Assembly (NCBI GenBank): GCA_026692885.1
Contig: JAPLNJ010000979.1
Coordinates: 1-15,352 of the forward strand
DNA from: Planctomycetota bacterium
GTDB taxonomy: Bacteria > Planctomycetota > Planctomycetia > Pirellulales > Pirellulaceae
Direction of reading: 5' to 3'
Length of the DNA: 15,352 nucleotides
Numbering within the stretch: the stretch's first letter is position 1; each line of letters begins with the position of its first letter. Both the position numbers and the translations under genes were made by a program. The notes beneath the pieces are model-generated. The model was not told the DNA's origin. It made no database searches and worked only from the letters and a program-made list of their open reading frames with translations. Of the stretch, positions 1 through 5,920 are shown piece by piece.

Positions 1-2
1 GA

Positions 3-89
3 CGTCAGGCTGGAAAGCCTGACCTACACGAATCGTCAGGCTGGAAAGCCTGACCTACACGAATCGTCAGGCTGGAAAGCCTGACCTAC
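3..89. repeat. Tandem hairpin repeat, 31-bp period, three copies
   Basis: Three units begin at 3, 34 and 65, and the first two are identical. Each carries the perfect inverted repeat GTCAGGCT-GGAA-AGCCTGAC, an 8-bp stem closed by a GGAA (GNRA-type) loop, followed by CTACACGAAT; the third copy diverges after CTAC. Dispersed copies of this palindrome are familiar from planctomycete intergenic regions (from memory). Whether it acts as a terminator, a processing site or a passive repeat cannot be told. The array may continue left of the window. Confidence 0.9.
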
Positions 90-209
90 TGTTTCCGGCG
101 AGCTTCCTCAGCCTCGCAGGACCGCACACCGCCGGTATTATAGCGCCTCCGCACCCTGTTGTCGCGGGTTCTATCTGTCTTTGAACCGTGTTCCGTCCGT
201 CGCCAGTTG

Positions 210-218
210 TGGTATGAT
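210..218 (+). promoter_or_regulatory. Candidate extended -10 promoter element upstream of the 59-aa gene
   Basis: TGGTATGAT matches an extended -10 (TGn plus TATGAT, 5 of 6 to TATAAT) about 105 bp before the ATG at 324. No good -35 hexamer lies at 16-18 bp. The rest of 90-323 shows no convincing gene. This is a weak, pattern-only call. Confidence 0.25.
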
Positions 219-323
219 CGTCATCGTCTGGGAAATCAACTGAGCCGAACTGTCCGCGAGGGCGGTCCTCGACGAACGTTCGAGTCAGTGTCCTGTGGAC
301 AACAACTATCGGGAGAACGACGC

Positions 324-503
324 ATGGACAAACTGGTTTTCGAACCCGTGGCAGCGGTCGTGGTGACGGGTTTTGGCTCGGAGGACTTGAATATTCAACG
401 TGCCAAGGTTCCGGGTGGTTGGCTGGTGTTGTACGACGACGGCAAGAGTATCACTTTCTACCCCGACCCCACGTACGCCTGGACCGGCACGAGTGTGTCG
501 TAG
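324..503 (+). CDS. Small hypothetical protein (59 aa)
   Basis: The ATG at 324 has a purine-rich ribosome-binding site (GGGAGAA, 311-317) just upstream; a longer frame open from 159 lacks such support and has an implausible Arg-rich composition. The protein is short, acidic to neutral and soluble, with no signal peptide or membrane segment. It contains VPGGWLVLYDDGKSITFYPDP, suggestive of a small beta-rich fold. It ends 14 bp before the epimerase ATG, so the two are probably co-transcribed. I do not recognise the family. Similar 50-60 aa conserved hypotheticals occur in planctomycetes, but that is an impression and no function is assigned. Confidence 0.65.
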   Translation: MDKLVFEPVAAVVVTGFGSEDLNIQRAKVPGGWLVLYDDGKSITFYPDPTYAWTGTSVS

Positions 504-517
504 GCAGAAAGTATCCC

Positions 518-1882
518 ATGTCGCGATTCCTCCGCACCGCGCACATCCTCGCCATCAGCTGGCCACTGCTTCTGGGCGGCCTCGGTTTGGCCGAGGACAC
601 GCAGCCGTCTGCTGATCCGCCTACGCGTGAGACGTATCTGCGTCTAGCCGATACCGTCGAAAAACACCTGCGCGAGGGCGTGCTGGCCAAGTGGTTCCCG
701 CGCTGCGTCGATCGGCGGCACGGCGGGTTCCTGCCGCATTTCCGCGAGGACTGGTCGGCCGGCGACCAGAACGACAAGTGCGTGGTGTTCCAGTCACGCA
801 TGACGTGGACGAGTGCCGAGGTGGCCCGGCGGCTGCCCGACTTGGCCGACGAGTACCGCGGCTACGCGCGGCATGGGGTCGATTTTCTGGACAAGGTGAT
901 GTGGGACCAGGAGTGCGGTGGCTTCTACTGGGGACTGGACGAGCGCGGCCTGGTTGCGCCGCAGTACGGCCGTGAGAAACACGTATACGGAATCTCCTTC
1001 GCTATTTACGGACTGTCGTCGGCCTACCGGACGACGGGCGAGGAGCGGGCCCTGAAACTGGCGCAGCGGACCTTTCGCTGGCTGGAGGAACACGCCCATG
1101 ACAAGGTGCACGGCGGTTACTACGAGGCGTTGACACGCGAAGGCCGCCCGATCCTGACGCCGCCGGAAAGCAGTCCAGGGCGAGCGGCTCGCACAGCCGA
1201 CTTCATCGGCACCCGCTACGGCTTCAAGTCGATGAATACCCACATCCATCTGCTGGAAGCACTCACGGAGTTGGCCCTGGTCTGGCGGGACCCCTGCCTG
1301 GAAGAGCGGCTGCGCGAGGTGTTCCGGCTCGTCCGCAACCGGATCGCCGTCGAGCCGGGTTGCCTGAATCTGTTCTTCACGCCGGATTGGCGGCCTGTGC
1401 CGGATCACGACTCCTTTGGGCACGACGTGGAGACGGCCTTTCTGTTGCTGGAAGCGGCGGCCGCGCTGCAACAGCCGGACGATGCCAAAACGTTGGCCGT
1501 GGCCCGCAGCCTGGTCGATCACGCGCTGCAGTGGGGTTGGGACGACGCCCAGGGCGGCTTCTACGACAAGGGCGCCGCGTTCGCCGCAGCCTGGGGCCGC
1601 GAAAAAATCTGGTGGACGCAGGCCGAGGGCCTCAATGCGTTACTGTTGATGCACGAGCGATTCGGCAGCCAGTCACCACGTTACTGGAACGCGTTCCTTA
1701 AACAGTGGGACTTCCTCTGGAAACGTCAGATCGATCACGTTCACGGCGAATGGTTCGAGACGGTTTCGGCGGAAGGCACTCCGCGGCCCGGCCAAGCCAA
1801 AGGCACAGTCTGGAAAGCCGCCTACCACAACGGCCGAGCTCTGCTGACCGTGGCTGAGGCCCTACGGCACTTGGCCCAGTAG
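518..1882 (+). CDS. Exported AGE-family sugar 2-epimerase, cellobiose/mannobiose 2-epimerase-like
   Basis: A 454-aa protein of the N-acylglucosamine 2-epimerase (AGE) superfamily, an (alpha/alpha)6 barrel. Family signatures appear in order: FQSRMTWT (91-98, with the conserved Arg94), KSMNTHIHLLEA (237-248), GHDVETAFLLLEAA (301-314), WWTQAEGLNALL (365-376) and WKAAYHNGR (432-440). His244/Glu247 and Trp432/His437 match in spacing the catalytic and sugar-stacking residues known from cellobiose 2-epimerases, which interconvert the reducing-end glucose of beta-1,4 disaccharides with mannose. Residues 1-25 form a signal peptide (hydrophobic ILAISWPLLLGGLGLA), so it should act in the periplasm or outside the cell; many characterised members are cytosolic. 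The start is the ATG at 518, since a frame open from 419 overlaps the upstream gene and would hide the signal peptide. The precise substrate is not provable here; N-acetylglucosamine 2-epimerase is less likely given the KSMNTHxHxLEA signature. Confidence 0.88.
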   Translation: MSRFLRTAHILAISWPLLLGGLGLAEDTQPSADPPTRETYLRLADTVEKHLREGVLAKWFPRCVDRRHGGFLPHFREDWSAGDQNDKCVVFQSRMTWTSAEVARRLPDLADEYRGYARHGVDFLDKVMWDQECGGFYWGLDERGLVAPQYGREKHVYGISFAIYGLSSAYRTTGEERALKLAQRTFRWLEEHAHDKVHGGYYEALTREGRPILTPPESSPGRAARTADFIGTRYGFKSMNTHIHLLEALTELALVWRDPCLEERLREVFRLVRNRIAVEPGCLNLFFTPDWRPVPDHDSFGHDVETAFLLLEAAAALQQPDDAKTLAVARSLVDHALQWGWDDAQGGFYDKGAAFAAAWGREKIWWTQAEGLNALLLMHERFGSQSPRYWNAFLKQWDFLWKRQIDHVHGEWFETVSAEGTPRPGQAKGTVWKAAYHNGRALLTVAEALRHLAQ

Positions 1883-1922
1883 GCACAGAGAACGCAGGTC
1901 GAGAATGGCACGGGGCGAGGGG

Positions 1923-2054
1923 CAACGCCGTTAAAGGTTCTCGTAGCCGAATTCGCCAGAATTCGGGTGTTCGGCGTGAATCCCCGAAGTCTGGCGACTT
2001 CGGCTACGACTCGCGTGTCGGCTTTTCCCCGCGTCCAGATCCTTAACGGCGTTG
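1923..2054. repeat. 132-bp MITE-like element with 12-bp terminal inverted repeats (copy 1)
   Basis: The ends are perfect inverted repeats CAACGCCGTTAA (1923-1934) and TTAACGGCGTTG (2043-2054). The core forms a long imperfect hairpin: GTAGCCGAA with CGCCAGA and TTCGGG on the left (1943-1966) pair with CCCGAA, TCTGGCG and TTCGGCTAC on the right (1983-2007). A second, more degraded copy lies at 8292-8420. It has no coding capacity and sits between two convergent genes, where it could also stop transcription from either side. No target-site duplication is obvious. Confidence 0.8.
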
Positions 2055-2086
2055 GGCGAGGGAGTCCCTTTCTTTCGGCGGCGACC

Positions 2087-3055
2087 TCAGTACCAGAACC
2101 GCAGGCCCCCGATCAAGCCACCGATCACGGTGTGGCTCACGTCGTAGTAGTCATAGCCCGTATAGATCTCGACACGGTGATATTTAACGCCCACCGTTGC
2201 ACGGCCGTGAAACAACGCGGTGCGTCCCAGTCGTCCCCAGTCGACCTCGCCGGATACGACCCACGGCTGGCGCGGGAACCAATCGCCGCTGTAGGTGAAG
2301 TTGAAGCCTGTGTCGAGGCCGGCCGCGTCGGACAACCAGTTGACCCCCGCCCCGGTCCGCATCTGGACGTTGGGGCTTTGCGCAAACCGGTAGACCAGAT
2401 TGCAGTCGCCCGTCCAAAGCTGGTCCTCGCGTCCGTCGTGGAAATTCTCTCGGCGATAATTGAACTCCGTATCCACACCCCAGCGGCTCGCCGTGTCCAG
2501 CAGCACTTGCCCGCCGAGCCACGACAGATCGTCGAAATCATGGCCGTACTCCGCTCGAACGCGGAGCAGCCAATTGTATTGGTCACTCTCCAACCACGGC
2601 GTCTCCGCGGCCGCGACGCTCGGATCGGTCACCAGATAGCCGTCCAGGTCACCACGGTAGGGGTAACGGGCGAAGTAACCGGCGTCCAGCGAGTCATCGC
2701 CGATCATGACTCGCGGGATCCAGAATGGCGAGGTCACGGCGACCAACGACAGCGTCAGGACGCCTTTCACCAAGCCACTGTCGTCGTCCTGGCTGCCGTG
2801 GTCGTGAAGATACGAGCTGCCGTCATGGCAGTCGCCGCCGCTCGACTCTTTCTTGCGGGGCTTGTCCGGCTCGCTCGGCGTCGCGGGCTCCGCCGAAGTT
2901 GAGGGCAGCCGAACCTCGTCGCGCAGTTGCTGCAGCAGTTGGCCGGAGGCGGTCGACAGGGCCGGCCCCGCCAGCACACCGACCACCACGGCGGCGGCCA
3001 TGATTGGCGTGACACTACGGTGGAAGGACCGCCAGACGATCATGGTTCGAGGCAT
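2087..3055 (-). CDS. Putative outer-membrane beta-barrel protein (322 aa)
   Basis: The N-terminus is signal-peptide-like (hydrophobic MAAAVVVGVLAGPALSTASG, about 19-38). A polar, Pro/Ser/Lys-rich linker (50-95) with an acidic His/Asp patch follows, then a segment GVLTLSLVAVTSPFWIPRVM (98-117). From about 160 to the end the sequence alternates hydrophobic and polar residues with many aromatics and Gly, as in transmembrane beta-strands. It ends in GGLRFWY, and a terminal aromatic residue is typical of BAM-assembled outer-membrane proteins. The start ATG at 3055 has no clear ribosome-binding site; the ATG at 3043 is possible. It is convergent with the epimerase and divergent from the VIT-VWA genes across 280 bp. 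I know of no functional assignment; the barrel is an inference from pattern. Confidence 0.75.
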   Translation of the reverse strand: MPRTMIVWRSFHRSVTPIMAAAVVVGVLAGPALSTASGQLLQQLRDEVRLPSTSAEPATPSEPDKPRKKESSGGDCHDGSSYLHDHGSQDDDSGLVKGVLTLSLVAVTSPFWIPRVMIGDDSLDAGYFARYPYRGDLDGYLVTDPSVAAAETPWLESDQYNWLLRVRAEYGHDFDDLSWLGGQVLLDTASRWGVDTEFNYRRENFHDGREDQLWTGDCNLVYRFAQSPNVQMRTGAGVNWLSDAAGLDTGFNFTYSGDWFPRQPWVVSGEVDWGRLGRTALFHGRATVGVKYHRVEIYTGYDYYDVSHTVIGGLIGGLRFWY

Positions 3056-3234
3056 CCGGACGGGATTCGGCTCGCCGAGGACGGCGACAACGCGAAACGC
3101 TAACCAAAAGCGGGGTGGCGTGTCAATGCCGTTCTGTTGCCAGCACGGATGGTGGTGGGGGCGCAGGAACTACCAGCCCGGATGCCGCTAGCGTCGCGGA
3201 ACCCGACGTCTTCCCTCGACGGTTCCGTTACGAA

Positions 3235-3270
3235 CTCGTTACGCACAGAACGAGCGGTTTCTGCGATAAT
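3235..3270 (+). promoter_or_regulatory. Candidate promoter for the first VIT-VWA gene
   Basis: TGCGATAAT (3262-3270) is an extended -10 (GATAAT, 5 of 6). At 17 bp upstream CGCACA (3242-3247) is a poor -35. Just before lies the inverted repeat CTCGTT (3235-3240) / AACGAG (3249-3254), and CGTTACG occurs twice (3226 and 3238), which could bind a regulator. The predicted transcript would have a leader of about 60 nt to the ATG at 3336. The remainder of 3056-3335 contains nothing else recognisable. Confidence 0.3.
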
Positions 3271-3335
3271 ACCATTGCGGTCAGACATCACGCGGCAGTC
3301 CAGATGAAACCGGCGAGGCAGCCAAGGAGACGATC

Positions 3336-5735
3336 ATGAAGACACACAACCAGCGAGTTGGGAACGGCCGAGAAATGACTTCGGCACTTGCCGCTCGGCC
3401 CCTCTCCCTAACCCTCTCCCCGGAGTACCGGGGCGAGGGAGTTGTTGTTCGGCTGTGCCTTGGGTTCCTGTTGTTGGCGGGACTCGCGCTGTGGCCGGCG
3501 GCGTGGGCCGGGGCGCAAGTGGGACATGTCCACGTGCGGGAATTCTCGGCCAACATCATCGTGCCACAGGCGCGGGCCTTTGTCGTCGACCGCTCGCAGC
3601 AGCGGGTCGATATCGTCGGCGTCAAGGTCGGAGTAGTGATCCTGGAACAGGTCGCGACCACGACGATGGACGTCAGCCTGAAGAACCCGACCGACGGCCA
3701 TCTGGAGGCGGAACTGCTCGTGCCGGTACCCGACGGGGCCGTGGTCCGAGGCTTCACCTTCAGCGGGGCGGCGAAGGAACCCACGGCCGAAGTGCTCCCC
3801 AAGCACGTGGCCACTGCGACGTACAAGGCCATCGTGGCCAAGGTGCGTGACCCGGCCCTGCTGGAATTCGCGGGGTACAACTTAATTCGCTCCAGCGTCT
3901 TCCCCGTGGAGCCGCGCGGCTCCCAGGCAGTACGACTCACGTACGAGCACCTGCTGCCTGCGGACGGTCGGCGAATCGATTACGTGCTGCCCCGCACCGA
4001 ATCGATCGACTACAAGGTGCCGTGGGAAGTCGCGGTGAAGATCAAGGCCAAGAAACCGATTTCCGCTGTCTACTCCCCCAGTCACCAGATCGACCTGCAC
4101 CGCGACAACCAACATGTCGTCTCGGTCAAACTAGCCGATGACAAACTGCGGGAGCCGGGCCCACTGCAGGTCTCCTACCTGCTCCAGGACAACACGGATG
4201 AAGTGACGGCGTCGCTGCTGGCTTACCCCGATCACAAGCTGGGCGGAGGCTATTTCCTGCTGCTCGCCGGATTGCCGGCCAAGGCGGTGAAAGGCGACAA
4301 CAGCGGTCCGCCGCTGGTCAAGCGGGAACTGACACTGGTCATCGATCGCAGCGGGTCCATGCAGGGCGAGAAGATTAAGCAGGCCCAGGCAGCGGCCCTG
4401 CAGGTCGTCCAAGGTTTGGAGGACGGCGAAGCGTTCAACGTGATTGACTACTCGGATTCCATCGCCAGCTTTGCTCCCCAGCCGGTGCCAAAGAACAGGC
4501 AGAACGTGGAGGAGGCGCGGCATTACATCCGTCGCCTGACGGCCGGTGGCGGCACCAACCTCCACGACGCGCTGCTCGAAGCTCTACGTCCCAAACCCAC
4601 GGAGGGGACGCTGCCCATCGTGCTGTTCCTGACCGATGGCCTGCCCACGGTAGGCGTGCGCGACGAGTCGTCGATCCGCACGGCCGCGATCAAGGCCAAC
4701 CTCCACAAACGCCGGATCTTCACATTCGGCGTGGGCTACGATCTGAACGCGCCGCTGCTGAGCCACTTGGCGCTGCACAGCCGCGCGGTGAGCACCTTTG
4801 TGCTGCCCAATCAGGAGATCGAAGCCCAAGTGTCGCAGGTCTACCGCCGGCTGTTCGGGCCGGTGCTGTCCGAGCCGGAGCTGACACTGGTCGACGATCG
4901 AGGCGAGCCGACCACGCGACGCGTCACGGAGCTGCTGCCGGGCACGCTGCCGGACCTGTTCGAAGGCGACCAACTGGTGCTGTTGGGGAGGTTCACCGGC
5001 GAGGAGCCGTTGCATTTCCGCCTCACAGGGATCTTCCACGGCCAGGCCACGAGCTTGAAGTTCGATTTCAAACTGGACCAGGCCACCACGCGGAACAACT
5101 TCGTGCCTCGGCTGTGGGCCAGCCGCAAGATTGCCGTGTTGGTGGATGCCATCCGCCAATCGGGTGCGACGGCCAGCGGTAGTTCCTCGGTGATTGTCGG
5201 CAGTCCGGTCGCGGATCCCAAGCTGAAGGAACTGGTGGACGAAATTGTGCGGCTATCCGTCGAGTTCGGGATCCTGACCGAATACACGGCGTTCCTGGCT
5301 CGGGAGGGCACTGACCTTTCACGGCGCGACGATGTACTGCGCCAGGCTACGGAAAACCTGGCCACCCGCGCCCAGCAAACACGATCGGGCATCGGGGCGG
5401 TGAATCAAGCATTCAACGTCCAAGCTCAGCATGCCCAGGTGACGCTCAATCGGAGCAACGCCTACTACGACCAGAACATGAACCGGGTGCAGGTGAGCCG
5501 CGTGCAGCAGGTTGCCGACCAGGCGTTCTTCCAGCACGGCAATCGCTGGGTCGATGGCCGCGTGATCAACAGCCGCCGCAGCGCCGAGCCTGACAAGATA
5601 GTGACTATTGGCTCGCCCGATTTCATGGAACTGGTGGAGCGGTTGGTCAAAGAGAATCGCCAGGGCGTGCTGTCGATGTCCGGCGAGATCCTGTTAGACA
5701 TGGATGGGAAGAAGATCCTGATCAAGGGCCCGTAG
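3336..5735 (+). CDS. Secreted VIT and VWA domain protein, paralogue 1 (799 aa)
   Basis: The start ATG is preceded by AAGGAG (3324-3329). A hydrophobic stretch (CLGFLLLAGLALWPAAWAGA, 41-60) marks an export signal after an unusually long n-region. The VIT domain (about 85-205) has the family hallmarks RDPALLEF (171-178) and a VFPVEPRGSQAVRLTY run. The VWA domain (about 331-505) has a complete metal-ion-dependent adhesion site: DRSGS (Asp337, Ser339, Ser341), Thr407 in GGGTNLHDAL and Asp434 in LTDG. A beta-rich region and the motif WASRKIA (594-600) follow, as in inter-alpha-trypsin-inhibitor heavy-chain-like bacterial proteins. The C-terminal module (about 686-770) is shared with the next gene. 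Such proteins are thought to mediate surface or periplasmic protein contacts; the ligand is unknown. Residues 22-35 are encoded by a dispersed repeat. Confidence 0.88.
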   Translation: MKTHNQRVGNGREMTSALAARPLSLTLSPEYRGEGVVVRLCLGFLLLAGLALWPAAWAGAQVGHVHVREFSANIIVPQARAFVVDRSQQRVDIVGVKVGVVILEQVATTTMDVSLKNPTDGHLEAELLVPVPDGAVVRGFTFSGAAKEPTAEVLPKHVATATYKAIVAKVRDPALLEFAGYNLIRSSVFPVEPRGSQAVRLTYEHLLPADGRRIDYVLPRTESIDYKVPWEVAVKIKAKKPISAVYSPSHQIDLHRDNQHVVSVKLADDKLREPGPLQVSYLLQDNTDEVTASLLAYPDHKLGGGYFLLLAGLPAKAVKGDNSGPPLVKRELTLVIDRSGSMQGEKIKQAQAAALQVVQGLEDGEAFNVIDYSDSIASFAPQPVPKNRQNVEEARHYIRRLTAGGGTNLHDALLEALRPKPTEGTLPIVLFLTDGLPTVGVRDESSIRTAAIKANLHKRRIFTFGVGYDLNAPLLSHLALHSRAVSTFVLPNQEIEAQVSQVYRRLFGPVLSEPELTLVDDRGEPTTRRVTELLPGTLPDLFEGDQLVLLGRFTGEEPLHFRLTGIFHGQATSLKFDFKLDQATTRNNFVPRLWASRKIAVLVDAIRQSGATASGSSSVIVGSPVADPKLKELVDEIVRLSVEFGILTEYTAFLAREGTDLSRRDDVLRQATENLATRAQQTRSGIGAVNQAFNVQAQHAQVTLNRSNAYYDQNMNRVQVSRVQQVADQAFFQHGNRWVDGRVINSRRSAEPDKIVTIGSPDFMELVERLVKENRQGVLSMSGEILLDMDGKKILIKGP
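3399..3441 (+). repeat. Dispersed palindromic repeat (LSPEYRGEG type) inside a coding region
   Basis: The segment beginning CCCCTCTCCCTAACCCTCTC and ending CCCCGGAGTACCGGGGCGAGGGA contains the palindromic core CCCCGG-AGTA-CCGGGG. Related copies lie at 8425-8453 (opposite strand) and 8832-8861. Here it is read through in frame by the VIT-VWA gene as PLSLTLSPEYRGEG. Confidence 0.8.
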
Positions 5736-5748
5736 GGATTTGGACGGG

Positions 5749-5883
5749 ATTTGGAGTGCGGTGACTTGTCACCGCTTTTCAACGGCCATCGCCACGCCGG
5801 TGGTCCACGCGATGGTTCCTCGCCGTCCAGGGTCTTTTGAAAAGCGGGGACAGGGTATCCTCTGGGTCCACCGCACTCCAAAT
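5749..5883. repeat. 135-bp palindromic MITE-like element between the VIT-VWA genes
   Basis: The terminal inverted repeats are perfect over 15 bp: ATTTGGAGTGCGGTG (5749-5763) and CACCGCACTCCAAAT (5869-5883). A second perfect 11-bp inverted pair lies inside: CCGCTTTTCAA (5772-5782) and TTGAAAAGCGG (5837-5847). It codes for nothing and fills most of the 185-bp gap between the two paralogues. It also creates a spurious upstream extension of the second gene's frame, from 5837. It may be a non-autonomous mobile element or a structured RNA segment. Confidence 0.8.
5758..5779 (+). terminator. Candidate intrinsic terminator after the first VIT-VWA gene
   Basis: GCGGTGA-CTTG-TCACCGC forms a 7-bp GC-rich stem (8 bp if the loop is read as TT) followed directly by TTTT, 22 bp after the stop codon. 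It is part of the palindromic element, so termination may be incidental. The T-run is short. Confidence 0.35.
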
Positions 5884-5920
5884 TCATTTTTTCCACTCGA
5901 CCGAAACAGGAGCAACACTC

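Noticed and set aside
1..89. CRISPR array
   Set aside because: Only three units, with a repeat plus constant 11-nt linker instead of unique 30-40 nt spacers. It is a simple tandem repeat.
159..323. Upstream extension of the 59-aa gene from a TTG at 159
   Set aside because: It has no ribosome-binding site and an Arg/Ser-rich composition without protein character; the ATG at 324 has GGGAGAA at a good distance.
1967..2902. Long plus-strand frame opposite the beta-barrel gene
   Set aside because: Shadow of the minus-strand gene. It begins inside the mobile-element-like repeat, and its composition is that of an antisense reading of GC-rich DNA.
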